64,000 nucleotides of DNA from Allobaileyella intestinalis (GCF_009695865.1 NZ_VUNB01000001.1:62001-126000); one strand, 5' to 3'; shown: positions 33,336 through 43,076, counted from the stretch's first letter. Notes: generated by a model from the sequence alone, not told the origin. Program-made: numbers and translations.

Positions 33336-34496
33336 TCAGAGGGACTGATGGTCTTCGGCAGCAATTTCTTTTACTGCAGAAATGGCTGCATCAATGTCTT
33401 CTTCTGTGTTGAACGGTCCGATTGAAAACCTCACCGTTCCCTCAGGGAAGGTCCCCAGAGATTTGTGGGCAAGAGGTGCGCAGTGAAGACCTACTCTGGT
33501 GCTTATTCCGTATTCCTGGGTCAGCCTGAAGGCGTTGATGCCGTTGTCTCCGTCCAGGAAATCCACAGATATTACAGATACTCTTTTGTCCAGATCGGAA
33601 GGGCCGGCAACACGTATTCCTTCTACACCATTCAATCCCTCCAGGAATCTGCCGGTAAGTTCTCTCTCTTTCTTTCTTATTTCCTGGAAATGATCCATTA
33701 TCCAGCTGGCTGAAGCGTGAAGGCCGTAGATTCCAGGAAGATTCAGAGTTCCGCTTTCAAACCGGTCAGGAAGTTCCTCAGGCATTTCGGCTAAATCGGA
33801 GTGACTGCCTGTTCCACCTGCAACCAGAGGAATGATCTGGTCTGCTATCTCAGGATCAATAAGCATAACTCCCAGTCCCTGCGGACCGAGCATGGACTTG
33901 TGAGCCGGCATGGACAGGCCGTTAATGTGGCATTCCTGCATGTCTATAGGTGTGTTTCCTGCTGTCTGTGCAGCGTCTACAATGAATATTACCCCCTGTT
34001 CTCTGCAACGTTCTCCTATTTCTTTAATCGGCATAAGTGTGCCGCTTACGTTGGAGGCGTGGACCATTATTACCGCCCTAAGGTCAGGGGTGATCATCTC
34101 AAGGGCTTTGTCCAGCTCAAGCTCTCCATCTCTGTTACAAGGCATGTATTCTGTAGTTGCAATGCCCTGCTGGGCAAGCTGTGTCAGTGGACGGTAAACT
34201 GCATTGTGTTCCATTGAACTGGCAAGAAAACGGTCTCCCTTACGGGCCAGACCTTTAATCAGGAAATTGAGGCTGTATGTATTTCCCGGAGTGAAAATAG
34301 TATTCCTCGGGCCGTAACCGTTCATCATCTTGTTTATGAGTTGCCTTGTCTCAAGAACCACTTCGGCAGCGGAGTATGCACTGGCATATCCGCCTCTGTT
34401 AATGTTGCTTCCTACATTCTTTATGTAGTCAAACACCGCATCTGCCACCACATCAGGCTTCGGGTAAGAGGTTGCTCCGTTGTCCAGATAAATCAT
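33336..34496 (-). CDS. Cysteine desulfurase/selenocysteine lyase-like aminotransferase class V enzyme
   Basis: A 386-residue PLP enzyme of the SufS/CsdB branch. MIYLDNGATSYPKP opens the fold, VDAAQTAGNTPID and SMPAHKSMLGPQG contain the PLP-binding Asp-His-Lys set, and RVGLHCAPLAHKSLGT carries the catalytic Cys. It removes sulfur or selenium from cysteine or selenocysteine. Its position between selD and selC suggests a role in supplying selenium to SelD. AAGGAGA lies before the ATG. Same strand as selD, 170 bases upstream. Confidence 0.88.
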   Translation of the reverse strand: MIYLDNGATSYPKPDVVADAVFDYIKNVGSNINRGGYASAYSAAEVVLETRQLINKMMNGYGPRNTIFTPGNTYSLNFLIKGLARKGDRFLASSMEHNAVYRPLTQLAQQGIATTEYMPCNRDGELELDKALEMITPDLRAVIMVHASNVSGTLMPIKEIGERCREQGVIFIVDAAQTAGNTPIDMQECHINGLSMPAHKSMLGPQGLGVMLIDPEIADQIIPLVAGGTGSHSDLAEMPEELPDRFESGTLNLPGIYGLHASASWIMDHFQEIRKKERELTGRFLEGLNGVEGIRVAGPSDLDKRVSVISVDFLDGDNGINAFRLTQEYGISTRVGLHCAPLAHKSLGTFPEGTVRFSIGPFNTEEDIDAAISAVKEIAAEDHQSL

Positions 34497-34666
34497 GTAT
34501 TGTCTCCTTTACAGGTCATACAGCGCTAATTATCATGTCATTTCAGATGTATTAATTCCTACTGCAGCTAAGATGTTATTCCAGAGAAAGGGTAAAGTCA
34601 ACATTGCCGGAAAACTCAAACTTGAACTCTGATGCGGGTTGTGTTAAAATCCCAACGTATGACTTT

Positions 34667-34763
34667 GGGGGTAGATAGGTGCTGGTGTGCCTTGCGGTCT
34701 TCAAAACCGTCATGAGGAGCTAAGACCTTCTCGGGTGGGTTCGATTCCCACATACTCCCGCCA
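34667..34763 (+). tRNA. selC: tRNA-Sec (selenocysteine, anticodon UCA)
   Basis: A 97-base tRNA with encoded CCA. The anticodon loop CTTCAAA (34699-34705) gives TCA; T arm GTGGG-TTCGATT-CCCAC; acceptor arm of GGGGGTA against TACTCCC; and a very long variable arm (about 34711-34735). These are the hallmarks of bacterial tRNA-Sec. selA begins 28 bases downstream. Confidence 0.95.
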
Positions 34764-34791
34764 TTTTAATAAGTTGATACGAGGTGAATAT

Positions 34792-36192
34792 ATGAAGAAG
34801 AATGAGGCCCTCAGGGCGCTCCCTAAGATAGATGAGGTGCTTAAGCAGCACCTCATTTCTGATTTTCTGGAGAAAAAAGGCAAGGCAGTAGTTACAGATG
34901 CGGCCAGAAAGGTTGTGGATGCCAGAAGAAAAGCAATCCTTTCCATGAGCGATGAGGAATTGAATGAGCTGGATCCGGAGACCCTCACACCTGAAGTTAT
35001 TCAGAAGGCAGTAGCAGACGAGATAGAGGCACTGGACAGAAACAATCTGTATCCGGTGATCAACTGCACAGGAACCATCCTTCACACAAACCTGGGAAGA
35101 GCACCCCTTTGCAGAGATGCAGTAGAAAATGTTGCCCGGGTGTCAGAAGGATATTCGGACCTGGAATACGATGTTAAAGAAGGAAGAAGAGGTTCCAGAC
35201 ACTCAATTCTCCAGGACATTCTGTGTGAGATAACAGGAACAGAAGATGTGATGATGGTGAACAACAATGCATCTGCTACCATGCTGGTGCTGTCGTCTAT
35301 GGCTGCAGGAGGAGAGGCTGTTGTTTCAAGAGGAGAGCTGGTGGAGATCGGAGGAGCCTTCCGCATACCGGACATTATGGAACAGAGCGGCGCAGTTCTC
35401 CGTGAGGTTGGAACCACCAACAAAACAAAACCGTCAGATTACGAGAATGCCATTAACGAGGACACCCGTGTCCTGATGAAGGTCCACACTTCTAATTACA
35501 AAATTATGGGATTTACAGAAGAGGCATCTCTGGAAGAACTGGTGGAAATAGGTAAGAAGCATGACCTGCCTGTTATCTTTGATATGGGAAATGGCCTTAT
35601 GGTAGATATGTCGGAGTACGGCCTGGATGAACCTAACGTTCCCGCCGCTCTGGCAACAGGAATCGATGTAATTCTTTTCTCAGGAGACAAACTCCTCGGA
35701 GGACCTCAGGCAGGAATAATCGCCGGAAAAAAAGAATATATCGAAAAGATGAAGAAGCACCCTCTGGCAAGGGCTCTCAGAGTAGATAAAATGACCTTTG
35801 CCGCAATGGAGGAGACATTGAAGAAATACAGGGACAGAGAGACTGCTCTCAGGGACATTCCTGTTCTTCACATGATCAGCCAGCCTTCCGAGGAGATGAA
35901 GGCCAGGGCTCTGATGCTGGCAGGAGAAATCAGAGAAATGGATCCCTCCCTTAAACTTGAGGTTGTTGAGGTCAAGGACCAGATTGGCGGAGGATCGGCA
36001 CCTATGGTTTACCTTCCGGGATGGGCAGTTGCCGTTACTTCAGACAGCTGTTCTGCCGACAGCCTGGAGAGGATGCTCAGGAAAAATAAGATTCCGGTAA
36101 TAGCCAGGATTAACGAGGACAGACTTCTCCTTTGCGTGCGCACCATGAGAGATCAGGACGTACATGCCGTAGCCGGCGCCTTTGAAAAATAA
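34792..36192 (+). CDS. selA: L-seryl-tRNA(Sec) selenium transferase
   Basis: A 466-residue PLP enzyme that turns Ser-tRNA(Sec) into Sec-tRNA(Sec). VINCTGTILHTNLGRAPL is the N-terminal SelA signature and LFSGDKLLGGPQAG holds the PLP lysine. The first 65 residues form the tRNA-binding domain. I start at ATG 34792 (GAGGTG seven bases upstream); an upstream in-frame codon would place the start inside the tRNA. It is followed by selB after 29 bases. Confidence 0.97.
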   Translation: MKKNEALRALPKIDEVLKQHLISDFLEKKGKAVVTDAARKVVDARRKAILSMSDEELNELDPETLTPEVIQKAVADEIEALDRNNLYPVINCTGTILHTNLGRAPLCRDAVENVARVSEGYSDLEYDVKEGRRGSRHSILQDILCEITGTEDVMMVNNNASATMLVLSSMAAGGEAVVSRGELVEIGGAFRIPDIMEQSGAVLREVGTTNKTKPSDYENAINEDTRVLMKVHTSNYKIMGFTEEASLEELVEIGKKHDLPVIFDMGNGLMVDMSEYGLDEPNVPAALATGIDVILFSGDKLLGGPQAGIIAGKKEYIEKMKKHPLARALRVDKMTFAAMEETLKKYRDRETALRDIPVLHMISQPSEEMKARALMLAGEIREMDPSLKLEVVEVKDQIGGGSAPMVYLPGWAVAVTSDSCSADSLERMLRKNKIPVIARINEDRLLLCVRTMRDQDVHAVAGAFEK

Positions 36193-36221
36193 TTTTTACA
36201 AAAAACATGGCAGGTAGAGAG

Positions 36222-38159
36222 ATGAAAAACATCATTATTGGTACAGCAGGACATGTTGATCACGGAAAGACCCAGCTGATAAAGGCTCTTTCGAATATTG
36301 ATACGGACAGGCTTTCGGAAGAAAAAAAGAGGGGAATCACAATCGAGCTGGGCTTTGCTCATATTCCCAATGACCAGGGATATAACATAGGAGTAATAGA
36401 TGTTCCGGGCCATGAGAAATTTATTAAGAACATGCTGGCAGGAATAGGCGGCATTGATTTCGTGCTGTTTGTAGTTGCTGCCGATGAGGGAATAATGCCT
36501 CAGACAAGAGAGCATTTCGAGATTCTGAGGGCTCTTGGAATTGAAGACGGAATTATTGTAGTTACCAAGACTGACATGGTGGAAAAGGAGTGGCTGGAAC
36601 TGGTAACAGAAGACATCCGGGATTACGTCAAGGGATCCTTCCTTGAGGACAAGCCTCTCATTCCGGTTTCATCAAAGACAGGAGAGAATATTGATGTCCT
36701 CAAAGAGGAGATTATCAAGAAGTGCAACCGGGAAATAAAGAGAGTGGAGGCACCGGAGCTTTTCCGCCTGCCTGTAGACAGGGTGTTTACTATGTCGGGT
36801 TTCGGAACTGTGGTTACTGGAACCCTGACGGACGGCCGCTGCCGTGTGGGAGACGAAGTATATATTTTTCCTGAGAACACGAAGACAAAGATCAGGGGAA
36901 TTCAGACCTACGGCAAAGATGTTCAGGAGGCTGTTGCCGGACAGAGGACGGCGGTGAACCTGGCAGCTCTTTCAAAAAATGAAGTCGACAGGGGCGATGT
37001 GCTGGCTGCAGCTGACGGAGTTTCTGTAACATCCATGATAGATGTGGAAGTTTCGATTTTTGAGAGCACCGACCGGGTCATCAAAAATAACAGCCGGGTC
37101 CACTTGTACTGCGGAAGCAAGGAGGCTCTTTGCAAGATTATTCTCCTGGACAGGGAGGCTGCAGTGGCCGGAGACAAGGTTTATGCCCAGCTCAGGCTGG
37201 AAGAGCCTGTAGCAGTGAGAAGGGGAGACCGGTTCATCATCAGGTTCTATTCGCCGATTGTAACTGTTGGAGGCGGAAGGGTGCTGGATTCCCTGCCGGA
37301 CAAGCACAAGAGGAACAGGAAAGATGTTCTCAATGCTCTTGAGATAATGGCTGAGGGCGATCCTGGTGAAATGGCAGAGCTGAAGACGGGTGGAAGAAGG
37401 TTTTACAGCAGCAGTGAGCTGGCCTTTGAGCTGGGAATGCTTCCTTCTGCTTTGAAACCTTACCTTGACGAGAAAATACAAGAAGGTAGGATTGCGGTTC
37501 TGGAAGGGGGCCTGCTGGTAGGAGGCCAGAGGCTGAAGTATCTGGAAGAAACAGTGGAAAACCTTCTTAAGGAGTACCACAGCGCAAATCCTCTTTCGCC
37601 GGGAATGCCTAAACAAGAACTTCTCAGCAGGCTGGGAGAACTGTGGCACATAGATAAAGAAAAGACTGTATCATCAATATTGAACATGATGGTTCAAAAG
37701 GGTATCATAAAATTCAAAGAAAAATCCGCTGCCCTGGCCGGATTCGCAGTAGAACTTACTGAAGAACAGAAGGCTGACAGAACCAGAATCCTTGAGGCGT
37801 ACAGAAAAGCCGGTATTGAAATGCTGAAAAACGATGAGCTGGCTCAGGTCATTGGAAAGGCAGATGGAGATCTGGCTCAGGTCATTGGAAAGGCAGATGG
37901 AGATCTGGTTCCGGCCCTCCAGGCAGATCTGGCTTCCTCAGGAGAGATTGTGAAGGTGAGCCCTGAATACTTCATCTCTTCAGAGGGGTGGGAGAAGGTT
38001 AAAGCAGCTGCCCTGTCACTGGAATCAGGCCAAGGCTTCACTCTGGCAGAGTTCCGTGACAGCCTGGGAACTTCAAGAAAATTCGCTTCTGTGCTCCTTC
38101 AGGGACTGGACAAGGCGGGAATTACTGTTTTTGACGGAGAAAGAAGAAGAGTTCATTAG
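36222..38159 (+). CDS. selB: Selenocysteine-specific elongation factor SelB, with a 33-base internal duplication
   Basis: A 645-residue GTPase that brings Sec-tRNA(Sec) to UGA codons next to a [13 protein letters not shown] at 10-17, [13 protein letters not shown] and the RGITIE switch are the G-domain motifs; the C-terminal part is a series of winged helices. In the third or fourth winged helix the segment [11 protein letters not shown] occurs twice in a row, from an exact 33-base tandem repeat. The start at 36222 is supported by AGG seven bases upstream; an earlier ATG at 36207 lacks a site. Confidence 0.96.
   Translation: MKNIIIGTAGHVDHGKTQLIKALSNIDTDRLSEEKKRGITIELGFAHIPNDQGYNIGVIDVPGHEKFIKNMLAGIGGIDFVLFVVAADEGIMPQTREHFEILRALGIEDGIIVVTKTDMVEKEWLELVTEDIRDYVKGSFLEDKPLIPVSSKTGENIDVLKEEIIKKCNREIKRVEAPELFRLPVDRVFTMSGFGTVVTGTLTDGRCRVGDEVYIFPENTKTKIRGIQTYGKDVQEAVAGQRTAVNLAALSKNEVDRGDVLAAADGVSVTSMIDVEVSIFESTDRVIKNNSRVHLYCGSKEALCKIILLDREAAVAGDKVYAQLRLEEPVAVRRGDRFIIRFYSPIVTVGGGRVLDSLPDKHKRNRKDVLNALEIMAEGDPGEMAELKTGGRRFYSSSELAFELGMLPSALKPYLDEKIQEGRIAVLEGGLLVGGQRLKYLEETVENLLKEYHSANPLSPGMPKQELLSRLGELWHIDKEKTVSSILNMMVQKGIIKFKEKSAALAGFAVELTEEQKADRTRILEAYRKAGIEMLKNDELAQVIGKADGDLAQVIGKADGDLVPALQADLASSGEIVKVSPEYFISSEGWEKVKAAALSLESGQGFTLAEFRDSLGTSRKFASVLLQGLDKAGITVFDGERRRVH
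37839..37904 (+). repeat. Exact 33-base tandem duplication inside selB
   Basis: Two identical in-frame copies (37839-37871 and 37872-37904) each encode [11 protein letters not shown]. No base differs, so the duplication is recent or unstable. It inserts 11 residues in the C-terminal winged-helix region. Confidence 0.95.
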
Positions 38160-38215
38160 TTGATACAGCTTCAGCCAAATACATCGAAACTTTCCTTCGA
38201 TGAAAGGAGATTTAA

Positions 38216-38788
38216 ATGAAATCCATGAAAAAAATTCTGGCACTTTGCCTGGTAGTTGCTACCGCCGTTGTAGTAACCAGCTGCGGCAAGAATGCAACCC
38301 CTTCTGATGCAGTGGAGGCAGAGCTGAAGGGAATCCAGACAGAGGAAATCAAAGACCTTAAGAAGAGCATGCCTAACTCCCTTGATTCATCTTATGACAA
38401 GCAGTGGGGCGACTTCCTGAAGAAAATACAGGACTTTGACTACAAGGTGAAGAATGAAAAGGTAAGCGGTAAAAAGGCCACGGTCACAGTTACCATTACG
38501 ACTTACGACTTCGGACAGGCATATCAGAGCACCTACGATCAGATAGTAAACGACGCCAAGAGCGGCTCCCTTACTTCTTCTACAGATGTTACAAAGTATA
38601 CTTACGACCTGCTGTTCAAGAACATTCTTGGAGTAAAGGATAAGAAATATACAAAAGACGTAGTCATTAACTGCAAGAAGAATGACGATGGAGAATGGAC
38701 CACAGATGCCCAGACCAATCAGAATCTGCTAAACGCCCTCATGGGAGGCATGGTGGAAAAGATCGCGGCCATCAGCGGCCAGCAGTAA
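38216..38788 (+). CDS. Exported lipoprotein of unknown function
   Basis: A 190-residue protein with a lipoprotein signal: MKSMKKILALCLVVATAVVV then TSC at the lipobox, so it should be anchored outside the membrane through Cys22 or so. The mature part is a mixed alpha/beta domain (KVKNEKVSGKKATVTVTITT, WTTDAQTNQNLLNALMGG) like the small DUF4878/DUF5105-type lipoproteins of Firmicutes. AAAGGAG precedes the ATG, and a small hairpin CATCGAA / TTCGATG lies just before that. Function unknown. Confidence 0.82.
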   Translation: MKSMKKILALCLVVATAVVVTSCGKNATPSDAVEAELKGIQTEEIKDLKKSMPNSLDSSYDKQWGDFLKKIQDFDYKVKNEKVSGKKATVTVTITTYDFGQAYQSTYDQIVNDAKSGSLTSSTDVTKYTYDLLFKNILGVKDKKYTKDVVINCKKNDDGEWTTDAQTNQNLLNALMGGMVEKIAAISGQQ

Positions 38789-38825
38789 ATCCTGAGGATC
38801 TTTAAAACTTAATATCTGAATATGA

Positions 38826-38886
38826 AAAAACAGCAGGCCATCTGCTTCGGGACAGGAAACCCCGGGCAGATGGCCTGCTTATTTCA
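38826..38886. terminator. Bidirectional terminator between the lipoprotein gene and htpG
   Basis: A 14-bp perfect stem beginning AGCAGGCCATCTGC is followed by TTATTT on the plus strand and TTTTTT on the minus strand, serving both converging genes. Confidence 0.88.
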
Positions 38887-38901
38887 TCATTTATTTCTCA
38901 C

Positions 38902-40833
38902 TTATTTCATGAGGCTGCAGACTCTGTTGCTGAAGTCCACAGGATCATCAATAGGCATTCCTTCAATAAGGAGGGCCTGATCGTAGAGAAGCAGTGAGTA
39001 ATCTCTGATCTTGTCCTTATCGTCCTTCTCTACAGCGTTCTTAAGAGCCTGGAAGAACTGGTGATCAGAGTTCAGCTCAAGAATCTTGTCAGCCTTCAGA
39101 GCAGAGCCCTCATCGCTGCCCATCATTGCTGCCTGGGCCTTCAGAACCTTCTCCATTTCCAGGGAAAGTCCGTCGCCTGTGGCGAAGCATACCGGGTGGT
39201 CCTTAAGCCTGTTGGAGATTATTACGGAGCTGACCTTGTCCTGAAGAACTTCCTTTACTGCATCCAGAACATTCTTGTTTGCTTCGTTCTTTTCTTCTGC
39301 GGCCTTCTTCTCGTCCTCTGATTCACTGAATCCCAGATCCTTGTCTGTGATGTTCTTGAATTCCTTTCCGTCGTATTCGTTCATCATTCGCAGAGCGAAC
39401 TCGTCAATATCGTCGGTACAGAACAGAACTTCGTAACCCTTTTCCTTGAAAGGATCCATCTGAGGAGTTTTCTTGATCTTCTCGTCAGACTCTCCAGAAG
39501 CGTAGTAGATGTATTTCTGATCTTCCGGCATTCTGTCCACGTATTCCTTGAATGTGGTGTAGTCATCAGTGGTGCTGCTCTTGAACATCACCAGATCCTG
39601 GAGCTTGTCCTTGTTAACTCCGAAACCGTCATAGATTCCGTATTTCAGCTGCATTCCAAAGTTTGTCCACAGCTTCTTGTAGTTTTCCCGGTCCTTTTCC
39701 TCCATGTCCTTCAGCTCCTGAAGAACTTTTTTCTCAATTCTCTGGGCGATGGCCTTAACCTGTCTGTCCTGCTGAAGCATTTCTCTCGAAATGTTCAGGG
39801 AAACATCCTGGGAGTCTACCAGGCCTTTTACGAAACTGAGATATGAAGGGAGAAGATCCTCGCAGCTGTCCATAATCATCACGCCGCTGGAGTAAAGCTG
39901 AAGACCTCTCTTGAAATCCTTTGTATAGAAATTAAATGGAACCTGGCTTGGAATAAACAGCAGGGCGTTGTAAGAAAGAACACCTTCAACATTGGTGTGA
40001 ATGACTTTCAGAGGATCCTGCCAGTCGCCGAACTTGCTTTTGTAGAACTCGTTGTACTCTTCGTCCTTGATTTCCGATTTCTTCCTCTTCCAGATAGGAA
40101 CCATGCTGTTCAGCTTTTCGTCTTCCTGATATGTTTCGTACTCAGGCTTGTAGTCCTTATCTTTCTTCTGCTCCTCCGTCGCTTCCACTTCTCTGGTCTT
40201 GGTGCAGTTCATCATAATAGGATAGCGGATGTAATCTGAGTACTTCCTTACCAGAGACTTGATGCGGAACTCCTGAAGAAAATCGCTGTACTTGTCGTCA
40301 TCGGTGTCCTCTCTCAGGTAGAGGGTGATGGTAGTGCCTGCTTCAGGCCGGTCAGCCTCCTCAATGGTGTATCCGTCAGATCCGGTGCTGACCCACAGAT
40401 ATGCCTTTTCCGAATCCACCCTTCTGGACAGAACTTCTATCTTGCTGCTTACCATGAATGCAGAATAGAAGCCGACTCCGAACTGGCCGATAATATCTGT
40501 ATCGTCCTCCTTGTCCTTGTTCTCAGACTTAAACTTGAAGGATCCGCTTTCTGCAATGGTGCCAAGGTTGTTCTCCATCTCATCGGCGCTCATTCCGATT
40601 CCGTTGTCGCTGATGGTGAGTGTGCGGCCATCTTTGTCAGGTGTGATCCTGATTTCGTAATCATCTCTGGACATTCCGGTTTTTCCTCCGGAAGCCTCGA
40701 GAAAATACCTTTTGTCAATGGCGTCGCTGGCGTTGCTGATCAGCTCTCTCAGGAAAATCTCCTTATTTGTGTATATGGAGTTGATCATAAGATCCAGAAG
40801 CCTTTTCGATTCAGATTTGAATTGCTTTTTCAT
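38902..40833 (-). CDS. htpG: Molecular chaperone HtpG (Hsp90)
   Basis: A 643-residue Hsp90. The GHKL ATPase site is seen in LISNASDAIDKRY, ISDNGIGMSADEM, and GQFGVGFYSAFMV; middle and C-terminal domains follow at the normal length. The long frame upstream of the ATG at 40833 (36 extra codons) runs through a CIRCE operator and is not translated; AAGAAGG lies before the chosen ATG. Control by HrcA is predicted from the operator. Confidence 0.96.
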   Translation of the reverse strand: MKKQFKSESKRLLDLMINSIYTNKEIFLRELISNASDAIDKRYFLEASGGKTGMSRDDYEIRITPDKDGRTLTISDNGIGMSADEMENNLGTIAESGSFKFKSENKDKEDDTDIIGQFGVGFYSAFMVSSKIEVLSRRVDSEKAYLWVSTGSDGYTIEEADRPEAGTTITLYLREDTDDDKYSDFLQEFRIKSLVRKYSDYIRYPIMMNCTKTREVEATEEQKKDKDYKPEYETYQEDEKLNSMVPIWKRKKSEIKDEEYNEFYKSKFGDWQDPLKVIHTNVEGVLSYNALLFIPSQVPFNFYTKDFKRGLQLYSSGVMIMDSCEDLLPSYLSFVKGLVDSQDVSLNISREMLQQDRQVKAIAQRIEKKVLQELKDMEEKDRENYKKLWTNFGMQLKYGIYDGFGVNKDKLQDLVMFKSSTTDDYTTFKEYVDRMPEDQKYIYYASGESDEKIKKTPQMDPFKEKGYEVLFCTDDIDEFALRMMNEYDGKEFKNITDKDLGFSESEDEKKAAEEKNEANKNVLDAVKEVLQDKVSSVIISNRLKDHPVCFATGDGLSLEMEKVLKAQAAMMGSDEGSALKADKILELNSDHQFFQALKNAVEKDDKDKIRDYSLLLYDQALLIEGMPIDDPVDFSNRVCSLMK

Positions 40834-40855
40834 GTAAAAATACCTTCTTTCGTAA

Positions 40856-40936
40856 GCGTGAGGCGGGGGCGGCTGCAGCCGGGCTCCGGTACGTGAACCC
40901 CAGGTTGTTATAGAGGCTGCTGCGTTAGCACTCACG
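40856..40936 (-). promoter_or_regulatory. GC-rich structured leader of htpG
   Basis: The transcribed leader is much richer in G+C than its surroundings. CGTGAG and CTCACG at its two ends are complementary, and GGCTGCAGCC forms an inner hairpin. The structure ends just before the ribosome site. Confidence 0.45.
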
Positions 40937-40951
40937 ACCATAGATTGCTAA
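40925..40951 (-). promoter_or_regulatory. CIRCE operator of htpG
   Basis: TTAGCACTC-N9-GATTGCTAA matches the CIRCE consensus (TTAGCACTC-N9-GAGTGCTAA) at 17 of 18 arm positions with the exact spacing. It directly follows the predicted transcription start of htpG. hrcA itself is in this window. Confidence 0.88.
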
Positions 40952-40956
40952 TAAGA

Positions 40957-40985
40957 ATAATAGCCAATATGGATGATCTTTTCAA
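40957..40985 (-). promoter_or_regulatory. Promoter of htpG
   Basis: On the minus strand TTGAAA (40985-40980) and TATTAT (40962-40957) are 17 bases apart. The start point would fall at about 40950, at the edge of the CIRCE. Confidence 0.78.
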
Positions 40986-41036
40986 CAGGGTAGAGACAAT
41001 ATCACAGAATATTCATAAAATGAAATAAGAAATTAG

Positions 41037-41064
41037 TTGCACACAATCAAATTTTGTATATAAT
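41037..41064 (+). promoter_or_regulatory. Promoter of trxB
   Basis: TTGCAC (41037-41042) and TATAAT (41059-41064) are 16 bases apart. The leader is about 85 bases. Confidence 0.7.
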
Positions 41065-41153
41065 GGAGCTGAAAGATACAAGTAAACGCTGGCTGCCGCC
41101 TGTCCCGGGCTGGAAGTGAGGCTGCAGCATTGATGAATAAAAGGAGAAAAGTC

Positions 41154-42098
41154 ATGTCGGAAAAATTTGATGTGGTAATAATCGGAGGAGGCCCTGCAGG
41201 TCTTACCGCAGGTATTTACGCAGGAAGAGCCGGAAAGAAGGCAGCAGTATTCGAAAGAGAAACAATAGGTGGCCAGATCACTTTTACTGATTCAATAGAC
41301 AATTATCCGGGGACCCCTGGAATCAGCGGCGCAGAGTACGCAATGAAGCTTAAGGACCAGGCAGAGCAGTTCGGAACAGAGGTTATCATGGATGAAGTGC
41401 TCTCCGTTGAGAAGCCTGCTGAAGAAGGGGGAGCCTTTGTTATCAAGGCAACGGAAGACACTTACCAGGCATCTGCTGTTATTCTGGCTACAGGCCTTTC
41501 CAGCAGACATATGGGTGTACCGGGAGAAGAAAAGCTTATAGGAAAAGGAATTTCCTTCTGCGCAGTGTGTGACGGCATGTTTTTCAGAGGTAAGGACGTT
41601 GCTGTATACGGCGGCGGAAATACAGCCCTGGAAGATGCTATCTATCTGACACAGCTGGCTAACTCTGTTACCATTATTCACAGAAGAGACAGGTTCAGAG
41701 GTGAGGATACTCTGGTTCGCCAGCTCAAGGCAAAGGAAAACGTTAAATTCTGCATGAACAGCACTGTTACAGGAGTTTCGGGAGATCCCCTCCTTCAGTC
41801 TGTTGAAATTACAGACAAGGTTACTGGAGAGAAGAAGGAACTTAAGGTAAACGGCCTGTTCGTTGCAATTGGAAAGATTCCTAATGGAGAGGCTTTCAGA
41901 GGCCTGGCAGAGGAAGACGAGAAGGGTTACTACCTGTCTGGGGAAGACTGTCTGACGGGAACACCTGGCTTGTTTGTTGCAGGAGACGGAAGAGACAAGG
42001 CTGTAAATCAGCTGACAACAGCAGTTTCGGATGGAGCAATTGCAGGAACAGCAGCATGCAATTACGTAGACAGACTCAGTGGCAATGAGTATGTTTAA
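41154..42098 (+). CDS. trxB: Thioredoxin reductase
   Basis: A 314-residue flavoprotein. VVIIGGGPAGLTAGIYAGRAG binds FAD, SFCAVCDGMFF carries the redox cysteines (CAVC), GGGNTALEDA binds NADPH and LFVAGDGRDKAVNQLTTA closes the FAD site. It reduces thioredoxin with NADPH. AAGGAG seven bases before ATG 41154; an ATG eight codons earlier has no site. A weak terminator overlaps its stop codon. Confidence 0.94.
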   Translation: MSEKFDVVIIGGGPAGLTAGIYAGRAGKKAAVFERETIGGQITFTDSIDNYPGTPGISGAEYAMKLKDQAEQFGTEVIMDEVLSVEKPAEEGGAFVIKATEDTYQASAVILATGLSSRHMGVPGEEKLIGKGISFCAVCDGMFFRGKDVAVYGGGNTALEDAIYLTQLANSVTIIHRRDRFRGEDTLVRQLKAKENVKFCMNSTVTGVSGDPLLQSVEITDKVTGEKKELKVNGLFVAIGKIPNGEAFRGLAEEDEKGYYLSGEDCLTGTPGLFVAGDGRDKAVNQLTTAVSDGAIAGTAACNYVDRLSGNEYV

Positions 42099-42128
42099 TT
42101 CCCTGTTGGATTAAGGGAATTTGATTTT
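42097..42128 (+). terminator. Terminator of trxB
   Basis: An 8-bp stem AATTCCCT / AGGGAATT overlaps the TAA stop and is followed by TGATTTTT. Confidence 0.65.
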
Positions 42129-42230
42129 TCCTGACGACTGTGTAATAATAACGTGGCTTTAGGGGACCCGGGCCTCCGGGATCCGTAAAAGCTGCAATTA
42201 ACGAAGAACTTTTTTACACGGAGGTGTATT

Positions 42231-43076
42231 ATGTCAGAGGTAAGCCAGGAGTGCACTCACGACTGCAGCAGCTGCGGAGCTGATTGCGGAAGCAGAAGTG
42301 AGGGCGCAGGCATTCAGAAGGAAAAACTTGGTGAAGGCAGCAGTGTCAAGAAGGTTATAGGTGTTGTCAGCGGCAAGGGTGGAGTTGGTAAATCCCTGGT
42401 TACAGCACTTTCAGCAGTAGCTGCCAGCCGTAATGGTTATAAGACAGCAATTCTGGACGCTGATATTACAGGACCATCAATTCCTAAGATGTTCGGCATT
42501 CACGAGAAGGCGTCTGCAACAGAGCTTGGAATCATTCCGGGAGCATCGGACGGAGGAATTCAGGTAATGTCACTGAACCTTCTTACAGATAATGAAACAG
42601 ATCCAGTAATCTGGAGAGGCCCGGTAATTGGCGGTGCCGTTTCTCAGTTCTGGACAGATGTTGCCTGGGGCGATGTGGATGTTATGTTCATAGACATGCC
42701 GCCGGGAACAGGAGATGTTCCGCTTACAGTATTCCAGTCACTGCCGGTAGACGGCATCATCGTTGTCACATCTCCGCAGGAGCTGGTTTCCATGATCGTT
42801 GAAAAGGCCGTTAAGATGGCTGCCATGATGAACATTCCGATTCTGGGAATTGTTGAGAACATGAGTTATATGAACTGTCCTCACTGCGGCGAGAAGATAA
42901 GCGTCTTTGGAGAAAGCAAGGCTCAGGCAGTGGCAGAGGCTAACGGAACAAAGGTTCTGGCTCAGCTTCCTATAGATCCGCAGTTTGCAGAGCTTTCTGA
43001 TGAGGGAAGGATTGACAGGGTTCCAGGTGAGCCTATGGAGGCGGTTCTTGATGTTCTGAAGGATCTGGGTCTGTAG
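42231..43076 (+). CDS. Mrp/NBP35-type Fe-S cluster carrier ATPase
   Basis: A 281-residue P-loop ATPase. The first 22 residues hold four cysteines (8, 12, 15 and 19), an Fe-S-binding N-terminus like that of NBP35. The deviant Walker A GKGGVGKS is at 48-55, DADITGPSIPKMF and DMPPGTGDVPLTV follow, and CPHCG near residue 217 is the bridging CxxC of Mrp dimers. It likely loads clusters onto Fe-S proteins, of which the window encodes at least IorA. GGAGG ribosome site. Confidence 0.92.
   Translation: MSEVSQECTHDCSSCGADCGSRSEGAGIQKEKLGEGSSVKKVIGVVSGKGGVGKSLVTALSAVAASRNGYKTAILDADITGPSIPKMFGIHEKASATELGIIPGASDGGIQVMSLNLLTDNETDPVIWRGPVIGGAVSQFWTDVAWGDVDVMFIDMPPGTGDVPLTVFQSLPVDGIIVVTSPQELVSMIVEKAVKMAAMMNIPILGIVENMSYMNCPHCGEKISVFGESKAQAVAEANGTKVLAQLPIDPQFAELSDEGRIDRVPGEPMEAVLDVLKDLGL

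Noticed and set aside
34687..34791. Longer SelA start
   Set aside because: It would begin inside the tRNA-Sec gene.
40834..40941. N-terminal extension of HtpG
   Set aside because: The 36 extra codons overlap a CIRCE operator and GC-rich leader; the Hsp90 fold starts at the later ATG, which has a ribosome site.
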